Shown here: positions 7,845 through 17,465 of the stretch, piece by piece
Layout of the letters: every line of letters begins with the position of its first letter
Numbering within the stretch: position 1 is the first letter of the stretch
DNA from: Defluviitoga tunisiensis
GTDB taxonomy: Bacteria; Thermotogota; Thermotogae; Petrotogales; Petrotogaceae
Reading direction: 5' to 3'
Assembly: GCF_000953715.1 (NCBI RefSeq)
Contig: NZ_LN824141.1
Span: 1,552,501-1,616,500, forward strand
Length of the DNA: 64,000 nucleotides
The notes under the pieces: model-generated
The model's database searches: none
Told to the model about the DNA's origin: nothing
Seen by the model: only the letters and a program-made list of their open reading frames with translations
Position numbers and translations under genes: made by a program

Positions 7845-9509
7845 ATGTTGACAGATATAGAAATTGCTCGTTCAGCGAAAATGAGAAAGATCGTCAGCAT
7901 AGCAAATGAATTAGACATTCCAGAAGAATATTATAATCTTCATGGAAAATATATTGCAAAGGTATCTCATCAATATTTAAATGAGTTAGATTTTAAAAAA
8001 GATGGGAAACTAATAATGGTTACAGCTATTACCCCTACACCTGCAGGAGAAGGAAAAACAACTACTAGCATAGGCCTTTCAATGGCAATAAATAAACTAC
8101 AGAAAAATTCGATAGTTACATTAAGAGAACCTTCTTTAGGACCAGTTATGGGAATTAAGGGAGGAGCTGCAGGTGGAGGCTACGCTCAAGTTCTGCCCAT
8201 GGAAGATATTAATCTTCATTTTACTGGAGATATTCATGCTGTTACAACTGCTCATAATCTTATTTCAGCTATAGTTGATACATATATAAAATATGATAAG
8301 TTAAACATAGATTCTACTAGGGTACTATGGCCTAGAGCTATGGATATGAATGATAGATCTTTAAGAGACATAGTTGTGGGTTTAGGAGGAAAGAATAACG
8401 GCTATCCTCGAGAGGATAGTTTTGTCATAACTACTGCTTCAGAAATAATGGCTATTTTATGTTTATCAAAAGACCTAGAAGATCTTAAAGAACGGCTTTC
8501 AAGAATTGTTGTTGCAAGAAATAAGGAAGGAGACCCAATTACAGTTAAGGATTTAGAAATATCAGGTGCGCTTGCGGTTCTACTAAAAGACGCGATTAAC
8601 CCAAACCTTGTTCAAACGATAGAAAATACACCTGCATTCGTTCACGGCGGTCCTTTTGCTAATATTGCACATGGTACAAATGCAATTACGTCAACTAAAC
8701 TAGCGTTAAAGCTTTCTGATTATGTTGTAACAGAGAGCGGGTTTGGTTCTGATTTAGGTGCTGAAAAATTTTATGATTTTGTATGCCCTACTTTTGGATT
8801 ACATCCTTCAGCAACTGTTCTAGTTGCTACTATAAGAGCTTTAAAGTACCATGGAGGGCAAAGTAAATCTGCTCTTTCTATTCCTGATTTAGATAGTCTT
8901 AAAAAAGGTCTTCCCAATTTACAAGTTCATATAGAAAATTTGAAAAAATTTAATTTACCAGTAATAGTAGCTATTAATAAGTTTGAAACTGATTCACAAG
9001 AAGAAATTAAATTGGTTCTTGATTTTGTTAAAGATTTAGGAGTCGAATGTAGTGTAAATGAATCTTACGAAAAAGGTTCTGAAGGAGCCGTCGATTTAGC
9101 AGAAAAAGTAATAAAATCATGTGAAAAAGATTCAGAATTAAAAACAATATACAACTTTGAAGACGAATTAGAAATAAAAATTGATAAATTGGTTAAAAAT
9201 ATATATAGAGCTGGAAGAGTTGAGTATACTAGTGAAGCAATTCAATCCATGAAATTTTTGAAAAAGTATGGGTACGATAAGCTTCCAATAATAATGGCTA
9301 AAACGCAATATTCCATATCTGACGATCCACACAAACTTGGATTTCCAAAAGATTATACTTTTACTATAAGAGATTTTGAGTTATCAGCTGGAGCCGGTTT
9401 TATTGTTGGATTAGCTGGAGACATGCTTAGAATGCCAGGATTGTCAAAGGTTCCAAATGCAGTTAATATTGATATAGATAAAAATGGAAATATAATAGGA
9501 CTTTATTAA
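7845..9509 (+). CDS. fhs: Formate-tetrahydrofolate ligase
   Basis: Makes 10-formyl-THF from formate, THF and ATP in cytosolic one-carbon metabolism. The 554-aa length is normal. The nucleotide loop TPAGEGKTTTSIGL lies at about residues 66-79. EPSLGPVMGIKGGAAGGG and LHFTGDIHA follow in the usual order. The start is ATG 7845, 8 nt after GGGAGG; the frame is open further upstream, but that stretch overlaps the repeat element. With folD just downstream it gives the formate to methylene-THF path. Both genes carry their own copy of the dispersed repeat, so they are probably transcribed separately but with the same upstream element. Confidence 0.96.
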   Translation: MLTDIEIARSAKMRKIVSIANELDIPEEYYNLHGKYIAKVSHQYLNELDFKKDGKLIMVTAITPTPAGEGKTTTSIGLSMAINKLQKNSIVTLREPSLGPVMGIKGGAAGGGYAQVLPMEDINLHFTGDIHAVTTAHNLISAIVDTYIKYDKLNIDSTRVLWPRAMDMNDRSLRDIVVGLGGKNNGYPREDSFVITTASEIMAILCLSKDLEDLKERLSRIVVARNKEGDPITVKDLEISGALAVLLKDAINPNLVQTIENTPAFVHGGPFANIAHGTNAITSTKLALKLSDYVVTESGFGSDLGAEKFYDFVCPTFGLHPSATVLVATIRALKYHGGQSKSALSIPDLDSLKKGLPNLQVHIENLKKFNLPVIVAINKFETDSQEEIKLVLDFVKDLGVECSVNESYEKGSEGAVDLAEKVIKSCEKDSELKTIYNFEDELEIKIDKLVKNIYRAGRVEYTSEAIQSMKFLKKYGYDKLPIIMAKTQYSISDDPHKLGFPKDYTFTIRDFELSAGAGFIVGLAGDMLRMPGLSKVPNAVNIDIDKNGNIIGLY

Positions 9510-9561
9510 TTTAATGTTTACTAATGACTTTAGAAATGAGAATTTCTAAGAGTTAGCATTT

Positions 9562-9724
9562 GAATTTATAACAAGTCCAGATCAAGCCCTCTACGTTCCT
9601 AGAGTTCAAGTACCAAAAAAGTTTAAAAATTCAAAATTAGTGCGGATTAGAACTGAGGAGGTCTTTTGTTAAAAATTGAATTCTAAAACATATATATAAT
9701 AAGGATTTTGGAATTTCTAAAGAC
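9562..9724 (+). repeat. Dispersed upstream repeat, copy B (before folD)
   Basis: Same order of blocks as copy A: GAATTTATAA, CAAGTACCAAAAAAG, GGATTAGAACTGAGGAGGT, TTTTGTTAAAAATTG, then TATATATAAT (box at 9695-9700) and GAATTTCTAAAGAC. The box is 57 nt before the folD start. Confidence 0.85.
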
Positions 9725-9756
9725 TGTATAATGTCTATCAATAGGAGGATCTAAGT

Positions 9757-10566
9757 ATGTATATTGATGTTAAAAATATATTACATGAGTTAAATGAAGA
9801 AATAGAGTTACTCAAGAGTAAAGTTAGTCATGAACCTAAGTTAATAAGTTTAGTAGTTGAACCAGATCCTTCAACTTTATCATATTTAAAAACTCAAAAA
9901 AAAACCACTAAGAAATATGGAGTAAATTTAGAAATAATTGAGAGTCATAATTTAGAAGAAGACTTAAATTACTATAACGAAGATAAATCAGTTGATGGTA
10001 TATTTGTTTCAAGACCTTTACCAAAAAGATATTCGGAATTAGATATAGCAAGAAATATTAATCCTAAAAAAGATGTTGAAGGAGTTAGTTTCTTTAACAT
10101 AGGATCTATGTATTATGAAGAAGAGTTGTTTGTGCCATGTACAGCCGAAGCAGTTGTAAAAATAATTGAGGAGAACACAAAGATTCAAGGTAAAAATGTG
10201 GTGGTTGTTGGACGAAGTACTACTGTTGGTAAACCAGTAGCCATATTGCTACTAAAAAGAGGAAGAGATGCTACCGTCACAGTTGCCCATTCAAAAACCA
10301 TAGATCTAAACGAAATAACCCAAAAAGCTGATATTCTAGTAGTTGCCATTGGAAGAGCTAATTATATAAAGCAAAACTTTGTTAAAGAAGGAGCAACAAT
10401 AATAGATGTTGGAATTAATGTTGTAGATGGAAAAATAGTTGGAGATGTGTCAAGTGAGGTAGTAGAAAAGTGTGAAGTCACCCCAGTACCAGGAGGAGTA
10501 GGAAGTGTTACTTCCCTAATATTGATAAGAAATGTGTTTAGAGCTGCCATAAATAATAGTATTTAA
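9757..10566 (+). CDS. folD: Bifunctional methylene-THF dehydrogenase/methenyl-THF cyclohydrolase
   Basis: Interconverts 5,10-methylene-, methenyl- and 10-formyl-THF using NAD(P). The 269-aa length is slightly short, as in many thermophiles. Features are the catalytic Lys-containing start of the first domain (SYLKTQKK, about residue 46), the partner segment DGIFVSRPLPK near 88, NAD(P)-binding VVVGRSTTVGKP near 149 and the closing motif TPVPGGVGSVT near 243. Most FolD proteins have VQLPLP where this one has VSRPLP, a small deviation in the active-site loop. ATG follows AGGAGG. It ends at a bidirectional terminator facing the recombinase gene. Confidence 0.95.
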   Translation: MYIDVKNILHELNEEIELLKSKVSHEPKLISLVVEPDPSTLSYLKTQKKTTKKYGVNLEIIESHNLEEDLNYYNEDKSVDGIFVSRPLPKRYSELDIARNINPKKDVEGVSFFNIGSMYYEEELFVPCTAEAVVKIIEENTKIQGKNVVVVGRSTTVGKPVAILLLKRGRDATVTVAHSKTIDLNEITQKADILVVAIGRANYIKQNFVKEGATIIDVGINVVDGKIVGDVSSEVVEKCEVTPVPGGVGSVTSLILIRNVFRAAINNSI

Positions 10567-10576
10567 ATACAATATT

Positions 10577-10622
10577 AATTAGGTAGAGGGCTAATAAACT
10601 ACTATTTGCCCTCTGCCTAATT
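10577..10622. terminator. Bidirectional terminator between folD and the recombinase gene
   Basis: A 15-nt arm (AATTAGGTAGAGGGC) pairs with GCCCTCTGCCTAATT with a single mismatch, around a 16-nt loop. A T-run follows. It lies between convergent stop codons. Confidence 0.85.
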
Positions 10623-10641
10623 TTCTATGATTCGTAAGAAA

Positions 10642-11541
10642 TTATATTTCATCCAGTAAAGAACTGTGATTATCAGCTCGAACATATATTCCAGTTGTGG
10701 AAATTGTTGTGTGACCAAGAATATATCTAACTTCTTCTATATTTTTGCCCGAATTTAAAAGTCTTTTAGCACAAGTGTGTCTTAAAGCATGAGGTGTTGC
10801 ATTAATATAGTTAATATTCATTTTTTTATCTGTGATTAATTTTTCTATTTTTTTATTAGCTTTTATAACATAATTTTTGAATCTTCTCTCCATGGTCCGA
10901 GAAGTAAAAGGAAAATCTTCCTTATTTGAAAAAAGATATTCTTTTCCGTTTGCAAATTTCACAAGTTCTTCAGCATATTCTTTGGAGATTTTGAGAATTC
11001 TTTGCTTATTACCTTTTCCATAAATAATTAATTCAGCATAATTTTTATTAAAGATTATATCATCTACTCTAAGATGCAAAGCTTCTGAAATTCTAAGACC
11101 TACAGTTGCGAGCAAATTAAAAAAGATTTTATCAAATTCATTATCAATAACAGAAAACAAAATTTCTAATTGTTCCTCTGTTAATCCCTTAGGAATTTCA
11201 CTTGGTACACTCGCATTTGCATCTTTCCAATACCTATTACCTGATATTTCTCCGTTCTCATAGAGATAATTCAAAAAAGATCTTAAAACTACGATTCTTA
11301 ACTTTATAGTTCTTTGAGATAAATTTGATATATGTTCTAAATATTTTAAAAAACAAGTCCTTGTAAGTCCGTATTTTAATACAAATTTTTTGTATTTATT
11401 TAATATTTTTCTATATTCATAGATTGTTGAATCTGCTCTACGTTTAATAAACTTTAGATAAGATAAAAATTCGTCGATATATTCATCAATTTCATTTTCT
11501 TGGATATTATTAAGTTTATCTAAACTTGAATCTTTCATCAT
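10642..11541 (-). CDS. Tyrosine recombinase, XerC/XerD-like
   Basis: Site-specific recombinase of 299 aa, the usual size for chromosome-dimer resolving Xer proteins. The N-terminal SAM-like DNA-binding domain includes RRADSTIYEYRKILNKY. The catalytic domain shows the first Arg in GLRISEALHLRVDD (about residue 148), HALRHTCAKRL (about 250), the histidine in LGHTTIS (about 275) and the nucleophile Tyr in TGIYVRAD (about 284). The full R-H-R-H-Y set is intact. It stands beside no phage genes and looks like a housekeeping enzyme, so XerA/XerH-type single-recombinase function is a fair inference. Start ATG 11541 follows GGGGGACTT. Confidence 0.88.
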   Translation of the reverse strand: MMKDSSLDKLNNIQENEIDEYIDEFLSYLKFIKRRADSTIYEYRKILNKYKKFVLKYGLTRTCFLKYLEHISNLSQRTIKLRIVVLRSFLNYLYENGEISGNRYWKDANASVPSEIPKGLTEEQLEILFSVIDNEFDKIFFNLLATVGLRISEALHLRVDDIIFNKNYAELIIYGKGNKQRILKISKEYAEELVKFANGKEYLFSNKEDFPFTSRTMERRFKNYVIKANKKIEKLITDKKMNINYINATPHALRHTCAKRLLNSGKNIEEVRYILGHTTISTTGIYVRADNHSSLLDEI

Positions 11542-11588
11542 AAGTCCCCCATTTAATTCACTTCGTACAATATAAAATATTTAATGAA

Positions 11589-13343
11589 TTATATAATTTT
11601 TGAAATGATATCATCTATAGTCTTTTTTATTAGATTTTTCTTCATTTCACATTGTTTTTTTTCTTTATCAAATGCATAAACATAAATCTTTAATTTTGGT
11701 TCTGTACCAGATGGTCTAATAGCATACCACGAACCATCATTGAACCAAAATCTAAGTACATCAGACTTAGGTAGATCTACAATATCTTCAATTTTAGAGA
11801 TATTATTATCATCAGTAAAGTAATAAATTTTTTTCTCTAAATAATCGGCATATTTTTGCAATTTTAACTCAGATATATTTTTAGGGAACTCATTTCTAAA
11901 ATGTTTCATTATTCTCTTAATTCGTTCCTGACCTGAAATGCCTTCTAAAATTAAAGAATAATTGTTTTCTAGTTCATATCCAAATTCCTGATAAATATTC
12001 TCTAATACATCTAGTAAATTTTTATTCAAACTTTTGTAGTAAGCATTCATCTCAGTAATTAACATGGAAGAAATTACTCCATCTTTGTCTCGAACAAAAT
12101 TTCCCATAACATATCCTATACTTTCTTCAAAACCAAATAAAAATTCATATATTCCTTCTTCTTCCAATTCATTTTCTTTACCACATATATTTTTAAAACC
12201 AGTTAATGTTTCAAAAACAGTTAATCCATATTTTTGAGCAATTCTACTTGCCAAATCTCCTGTAACTATAGACTTAATAATAACATGATTGTTTTTTAGC
12301 GTTCCCTTCTCTTTCATACTTTCTAAAATATAATTAACTAAAAGTGCTCCTGTGATATTTCCTGAGAGCATAATATATTTATTGTTGTTATCTAAAACTT
12401 CCATCGAAACTCTGTCACAATCAGGATCCGTAGCCAGTAGAAGTTCTGCATTTTTTTCTGCACCTAGTCTTTTAGCTAATTCAAAGGCTACTTCATACTC
12501 AGGGTTTGGATTGGCTACACTCTTAAAATCAGGATCAGGATGTTCTTGTTCTTTAACAACAAATACATTTTTAAATCCTCTATCTTTAAGAACGCGTCTT
12601 ACAAAATAATTACCTGTTCCATTTAGTGGTGTATAGACTAAACATATACTTTTATCTATTTCTTTGTCCCTCAAAGCTAGACCTTTAACTCGTCTAATAT
12701 ATTCTTCATCTACTTCTTTAGAAATATATTGAAGTAAACCTTTATTTAGGGCTTCATCTTCACTTATTTTTTTAATTTTTTCAAAGTCATAGCCTATCTG
12801 TTCAATTTTTTTGACTATTCCATTGGCAATATCATCTTGAATTTGTGAACCTTTATCCCAATAAACTTTATAACCATTATATTCTTTTGGATTATGACTA
12901 GCAGTAATTACAATTCCTGCAGTTGTTTTTAGAAATCTTACAGCAAATGATAAAACAGGTGTGGGTCTAATATCTTCAAATAAATAAGCTTTTATACCAT
13001 TTGCTGCTAAAATTAAAGCAGATAGTTTAGCAAATTCCTTAGACATATGTCTCACATCGTAGGCAATAGCTACGCCCATTTTGCATCTTTCTATACCATA
13101 ATCTTTTATATAATCTGCTAAGGCTTGTGTAGTTCTGCCTACAGTGTACACATTCATCATATTACTGCCTATACCTATCTTTCCTCTCAATCCTGCAGTT
13201 CCAAATTCAAGATCTTTATAAAATCGCTCTTTAATCTCATCTATATTATTTTTTATAGCTTCCAGTTCACTCTTTGCAATTTCATCAATATATGGACTTG
13301 ATAACCAAGTTTTATAAACTGCTAAATAGTCTCTCAATTGCAA
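11589..13343 (-). CDS. pgcA: Phosphoglucomutase/phosphomannomutase (alpha-phosphohexomutase, PgcA-like)
   Basis: Interconverts glucose 1- and 6-phosphate (possibly mannose phosphates) in the cytosol. At 584 aa it matches the PgcA/Pgm2 subgroup. The phosphoserine loop TASHNPKEYNGYK lies near residue 134. The metal loop DPDCDRV is near 306, the sugar loop GFEESIGY near 403, and the phosphate-binding RPSGTEPKLKIY near 548. The start is TTG 13343 four nt after AGGAGG, or TTG 13337 with more conventional spacing. It precedes the debranching enzyme on the same strand, which fits glycogen breakdown: debranching, then glucose-1-P entering glycolysis. Confidence 0.92.
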   Translation of the reverse strand: MQLRDYLAVYKTWLSSPYIDEIAKSELEAIKNNIDEIKERFYKDLEFGTAGLRGKIGIGSNMMNVYTVGRTTQALADYIKDYGIERCKMGVAIAYDVRHMSKEFAKLSALILAANGIKAYLFEDIRPTPVLSFAVRFLKTTAGIVITASHNPKEYNGYKVYWDKGSQIQDDIANGIVKKIEQIGYDFEKIKKISEDEALNKGLLQYISKEVDEEYIRRVKGLALRDKEIDKSICLVYTPLNGTGNYFVRRVLKDRGFKNVFVVKEQEHPDPDFKSVANPNPEYEVAFELAKRLGAEKNAELLLATDPDCDRVSMEVLDNNNKYIMLSGNITGALLVNYILESMKEKGTLKNNHVIIKSIVTGDLASRIAQKYGLTVFETLTGFKNICGKENELEEEGIYEFLFGFEESIGYVMGNFVRDKDGVISSMLITEMNAYYKSLNKNLLDVLENIYQEFGYELENNYSLILEGISGQERIKRIMKHFRNEFPKNISELKLQKYADYLEKKIYYFTDDNNISKIEDIVDLPKSDVLRFWFNDGSWYAIRPSGTEPKLKIYVYAFDKEKKQCEMKKNLIKKTIDDIISKII

Positions 13344-13396
13344 TATTCCTCCTTAGAATATCATTATGATGTTAAATAAAATACATCTAAATAAAA

Positions 13397-15538
13397 TTAT
13401 TTACCTATAAGAACTATAGAACTTTTTGATTGCACCAAATAAGAATCTTCTAAAACTGGGTCAGGTTTATCAAGAAAATCATTCGGAAAATCTTGTGAAG
13501 TATCTATAACTCTATACCATTTTTTATTACTAGGCAATATAGGGAGCTTGAAAGTTAAATCATTTATCCAACTATTTAAAGCTACATAAATATCATTATC
13601 TCCTTGCTCACAACCTGTGATAACATCTTCTCCACTAATCATAAAGGCAAGACTATGAGAAAAATAACTAAAATCCGGTTGGAAAGGATTGATACCGTGC
13701 CAAGTAATATCCGCCATTCCATTTCCAGAGATGTCTCTTCCAGTGAAAAATCTATCTCTTCTCAATGCGCAATGATGTTTCCTGAATTCAATAAGTTTCT
13801 TTACAAAAACAAAAATATCTTGAAATTTTTCCTTTCTTTTCCAATCAACCCACGAAATGTAATTATCTTGACAATAGGCGTTATTATTGCCATATTGAGT
13901 TCTACAAAACTCATCACCCATTAAAATCATAGGAATACCTTGAGATACCATTAAAATAGTAAAAAAGTTTTTGATTTGCTTTTTCCTTAAGTGTATAATG
14001 TTAGGATCTTCAGTTTCTCCCTCAAATCCATAATTATAACTGTAATTTTCGTTAACCCCATCAAGATTATTTTCTCCGTTTGCCTCATTATGTTTTGAGT
14101 TATAGGATACTAGATCCCACATAGTAAAACCATCATGAGAGGTTATCAGATTTACACTGTGATAAGGTTTTCTTCCTCTCTTTTCAAAAAGGTCAGGACT
14201 TCCAGCAATTCGTGTTGCAAGATCCGCAACAGTTCCTTGGTCACCCCTAACAAATCTTCTTACTGTATCGCGATATTTTCCGTTCCATTCAGCCCATCCT
14301 GTTGGAAAATTGCCAACATAATAGCCACCTGCTGCATCCCAGCCTTCAGCGATTAATTTAGTTCCTGCTAGCAAAGGATCGTCAGCTATATCTTTTAACA
14401 ATGAAAGATCCCCTATCCAATTTCCTTTTGAATCTCTTCCTAAAATAGAAGCTAAATCAAATCTAAAACCATCCACATGCATTTCAGAGACCCAGAACCT
14501 TAAACTTTCGATTATCATTTCTTTAACAACATAGTGGCTAGAATTAATGGTATTACCAGTACCAGAAAAATTTTCATAATATCGTTTGTTATCTTTTAAC
14601 ATATAATAGACATCATTTTCTAAACCTTTAAAGTTGAGGGTTGGGCCTAATTCATTTCCTTCTGCAGTATGATTATATACAACATCTAAAATAACCTCCA
14701 TACCATTTTTATGAAGTTCCTTAACTAGATCTTGAAATTGAATTACTTCTTCTCCAATTTTCAAACCATACCGATAGTTACTAGTCACTGAAAAAAAGCT
14801 TATTGGATTATAACCCCAGACATTTTTAAGTTTTTCACCTGTTATAGGATTTATATTACTATTATCTTTCATGCTAAAAGCGAATATAGGCATTAATTCA
14901 ATAGCATTTACACCGAGTTCTTTCAAATAATTGATTTTATCTATTATTCCATAAAAGGTTCCCCTATGATTAACTTGAGAATTAGGATTTATGGTAAATA
15001 ATCTTACGTGCATTTCATAGATAATTAAATCGTTTAAAGAATGTCTGGGATGCTCATCATCTCCCCAATTATAGTTACTAGTATCCCAAATTACAGTCTT
15101 GCAATTAGAACTAGCAGAATCTATTAAAGAAAAACTGAGGTCTAGTTGAGGATTATTTTTTTCGTATCCATAAATCGAGACATCTAAAGGATCAAATTCT
15201 CCTGATAAGACTTTAGCATATGGATCCAATAAAAGTTTGTTGCGATTAAATCTAAATCCTTTATAAGGTTCATATGGTCCATCTACTCTCCATCCATATG
15301 TAAATCCCGGTCCAATTCCTTCAATAAAAACATGCCATATATCTCCCGTGCGATTAACTTTCTTATCCAAAATATAGCTAAACGAAGGTTTATCCTCGAA
15401 ATAATGATCATATAATTCAATTATAACAGACGAACCATTTCTAGTATAGACCCCAAAATTTACTCCTTTTTGATTTATAGTAGCGCCTAATATAGGCTTA
15501 CCTTTTGAAACTTTGAATTTAGTGGATTTATTTTCCAT
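13397..15538 (-). CDS. glgX: Glycogen debranching enzyme, GlgX/TreX type (GH13)
   Basis: Hydrolyses alpha-1,6 branch linkages of glycogen or limit dextrin. About 713 aa. An N-terminal CBM48-like domain (VNFGVYTRNGSSVIIELYD) precedes the GH13 barrel. Barrel motifs are DVVYNHT (region I), DGFRFDLAS with the nucleophile Asp (II), LIAEGWDAAG with the acid Glu (III) and NLITSHDGFT (IV). The insert GELGPTLNF-like block (NELGPTLNFKGLEN) is typical of isoamylase/GlgX. I choose ATG 15538 after AGGTG; the frame opens a little further upstream at a TTG without a good site. It sits between the mutase and a purine permease, all minus strand. Confidence 0.93.
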   Translation of the reverse strand: MENKSTKFKVSKGKPILGATINQKGVNFGVYTRNGSSVIIELYDHYFEDKPSFSYILDKKVNRTGDIWHVFIEGIGPGFTYGWRVDGPYEPYKGFRFNRNKLLLDPYAKVLSGEFDPLDVSIYGYEKNNPQLDLSFSLIDSASSNCKTVIWDTSNYNWGDDEHPRHSLNDLIIYEMHVRLFTINPNSQVNHRGTFYGIIDKINYLKELGVNAIELMPIFAFSMKDNSNINPITGEKLKNVWGYNPISFFSVTSNYRYGLKIGEEVIQFQDLVKELHKNGMEVILDVVYNHTAEGNELGPTLNFKGLENDVYYMLKDNKRYYENFSGTGNTINSSHYVVKEMIIESLRFWVSEMHVDGFRFDLASILGRDSKGNWIGDLSLLKDIADDPLLAGTKLIAEGWDAAGGYYVGNFPTGWAEWNGKYRDTVRRFVRGDQGTVADLATRIAGSPDLFEKRGRKPYHSVNLITSHDGFTMWDLVSYNSKHNEANGENNLDGVNENYSYNYGFEGETEDPNIIHLRKKQIKNFFTILMVSQGIPMILMGDEFCRTQYGNNNAYCQDNYISWVDWKRKEKFQDIFVFVKKLIEFRKHHCALRRDRFFTGRDISGNGMADITWHGINPFQPDFSYFSHSLAFMISGEDVITGCEQGDNDIYVALNSWINDLTFKLPILPSNKKWYRVIDTSQDFPNDFLDKPDPVLEDSYLVQSKSSIVLIGK

Positions 15539-15588
15539 TATAATGCACCTACTCAAAATAATTATGTAAAATATTAAAAATCACTTAT

Positions 15589-16911
15589 TTATAACCATAT
15601 AAAATATAGAATAAATAAGACGCATAATAAATAAACCATCCAATGAACTTCTTTTCCTTTTCCAGTAAATAGTTTCAATATTGGATAGGTTATAAAACCA
15701 AGTGCTATACCATTTGATACTGAATAAGTTAAAGGCATAGTAATCATTGCTATAAATGCTGGAATTACTTCGGTAAAATCATCCCATTGAATTTTTAGAA
15801 TATTCGATAACATCATTACTCCTACAATAATTAAAGCAGGTGCAGTAGCAGCAGAGGGAACAGTAGCAATAATAGGCCTGAAAAATAAAGATAGAAAAAA
15901 TAAAATTGATACAACTACTCCAGTTAGACCTGTTCTTCCTCCAGCAGAAACACCTGAAGCAGATTCTACATAAGTTGTAACAGTGCTAGTTCCAAAAAGG
16001 GCTCCTCCAGTAGTTGCTATGGCATCTGCAAGCATAGCTTTGTCTGCTTTTGGAAGCGTTCCGTCTTCTTTTAAATAACCTGCCTGTTGACTAACACCAA
16101 TTAAAGTACCTGCAGTATCAAAAATGTCTACGAATAAAAAAGAAATCATTACACCAATCATTTCGAAGCTGAATGCAGAATGTAAATCAAGTTTAAATAA
16201 AACAGTAGACCAGTCAGACATTTTAGGAAGGGCGATAATACCTTCAGGAATAGGCGTTACACCGTTAAATAAACCAAGAATTGTTGATATGATAATACCC
16301 AACAAAAGAGCACCTTTGATTTTAAGAGAAAATAAAATTGCAGTGATAATCAATCCTAAAATCGCAATTAGAGAAGGACCTGAAAATAATTGTCCCATAG
16401 TTACTAAGGTAGAAGGATCGGCAACTACAATTTTGGCATTTTGTAAACCAATAAACGCTATAAATAAACCAATACCAGCACTAATTGCCGTTTTTAAAGA
16501 CATTGGAATTGAATTAACCAAGGTTTTTCTTATTGGAGTTAAACTTAATATAATAAAGATAATACCCTCAATAAAGACTAAACCTAGTGCCGTTTTCCAG
16601 CTAACTCCCATTCCAATAACAACAGAATAAGCAAAAAAAGCATTTAGTCCCATGCCAGGAGCTAAAGCAAATGGGTAGTTTGTTAGAAAAGCCATCGATA
16701 ACGTTCCTAAAATAGACGAAACAATTGTGGCAATAAAAACTCCATTATATGGCATACCTGTTTCGCTCAGTATAGCGGGATTAACAAAAATAATATAAGA
16801 CATTGTGATAAATGTAGTAATACCTGCCAAAATTTCCGTTTTAACATTAGTTTGGTTTTCTTCTAATTTAAACAGCCTTTCAAAGATGCTTTTTTCTTTA
16901 TTAGCGCTCAT
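15589..16911 (-). CDS. Guanine/hypoxanthine permease, AzgA/PbuG subgroup of NCS2
   Basis: Membrane transporter of 440 aa with about a dozen hydrophobic segments, taking up purine bases with protons. The AzgA-like subgroup is shown by the N-terminal stretch TEILAGITTFITMSYIIFVN, by ALAPGMGLNAFFAYSVV near residue 80 and by the EMIGVMISFLFVDIFDTAGT and TYVESASGVSAGGRTGL region around 250-320. ATG follows AGGAGG. I checked the leader for a purine riboswitch core and did not find one. The gene is divergent from the segment that begins at about 17.0 kb. Confidence 0.9.
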   Translation of the reverse strand: MSANKEKSIFERLFKLEENQTNVKTEILAGITTFITMSYIIFVNPAILSETGMPYNGVFIATIVSSILGTLSMAFLTNYPFALAPGMGLNAFFAYSVVIGMGVSWKTALGLVFIEGIIFIILSLTPIRKTLVNSIPMSLKTAISAGIGLFIAFIGLQNAKIVVADPSTLVTMGQLFSGPSLIAILGLIITAILFSLKIKGALLLGIIISTILGLFNGVTPIPEGIIALPKMSDWSTVLFKLDLHSAFSFEMIGVMISFLFVDIFDTAGTLIGVSQQAGYLKEDGTLPKADKAMLADAIATTGGALFGTSTVTTYVESASGVSAGGRTGLTGVVVSILFFLSLFFRPIIATVPSAATAPALIIVGVMMLSNILKIQWDDFTEVIPAFIAMITMPLTYSVSNGIALGFITYPILKLFTGKGKEVHWMVYLLCVLFILYFIWL

Positions 16912-17023
16912 GTAATTCCTCCTTTTAGATTAAAATTAGATAGAATTGATTAATTTTGAAATTAATACAATAACTATTCTATATTTTATCATCTTTTTTG
17001 TTTTTTAGTATGATAAAAAAAAC

Positions 17024-17039
17024 TATCGTTCAAGTATTA
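17024..17039 (+). repeat. Direct repeat, left copy (TATCGTTCAAGTATTA)
   Basis: Exact 16-bp match to 19439-19454 in the same orientation. A second matching word, TATGATAA, lies 7 bases upstream here and 8 bases upstream in the right copy. The pair brackets 2.4 kb of poorly known genes. Confidence 0.8.
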
Positions 17040-17075
17040 TTCAAATATTAGAGAATATATTTCTTTAAAAATGTA

Positions 17076-17084
17076 TGTTATAAT
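17076..17084 (+). promoter_or_regulatory. Extended -10 promoter for the 17.1-kb gene pair
   Basis: TGTTATAAT, an extended -10 (TGnTATAAT), 42 nt before the first start codon. No good -35 is visible, as expected for the extended -10 class. Confidence 0.5.
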
Positions 17085-17126
17085 TAAATTAATAATTTCA
17101 AAAACAAAGAACAAAGGAGGTTCTCT

Positions 17127-17465
17127 ATGTTTAATTTTTTCAAAAAAAAGGTTCAAAAAAATAATTCAGAACAACGAAATATTTTCTATGAAGAAAAAAA
17201 TGCACTTATAGTATATTTTAAATGCAATAAATGTGGAGAAACTTTTAAAAGCTATCTTAGAAAAGGATATGATATTATCAATGATTATGACAATGATGGT
17301 TTTATAGTAGATAAAGAATATATTGGTTCTAAATGTCCTACTCGTATACATTTGCATGCCTCTTTCGATCGAAATTACAATTTACTTAATTATACATTAG
17401 ATAACGGAAAGATTATAACCAAAGAAGAATGGGAGAATGAAAAAAATGAATCAAAAAAAAGATAA
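17127..17465 (+). CDS. Small conserved-type protein with CxxC zinc-ribbon-like motif, unknown function
   Basis: A 112-aa basic, hydrophilic protein; I do not recognise it. The N-terminus is Lys-rich (MFNFFKKKVQKN). A CNKCGE motif at about residue 33 and a third Cys in SKCP near residue 72 suggest an incomplete zinc ribbon, with His residues in IHLHA just after as possible extra ligands. Start ATG follows AAAGGAGG. The downstream winged-helix gene overlaps its end, so the two are co-translated. No membrane segment or signal is seen. Confidence 0.65.
   Translation: MFNFFKKKVQKNNSEQRNIFYEEKNALIVYFKCNKCGETFKSYLRKGYDIINDYDNDGFIVDKEYIGSKCPTRIHLHASFDRNYNLLNYTLDNGKIITKEEWENEKNESKKR

Noticed and set aside
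16912-17126. Possible purine riboswitch before the purine permease
   Set aside because: The conserved purine junction sequence and paired loops could not be found on the minus strand; the stretch is plain AT-rich.
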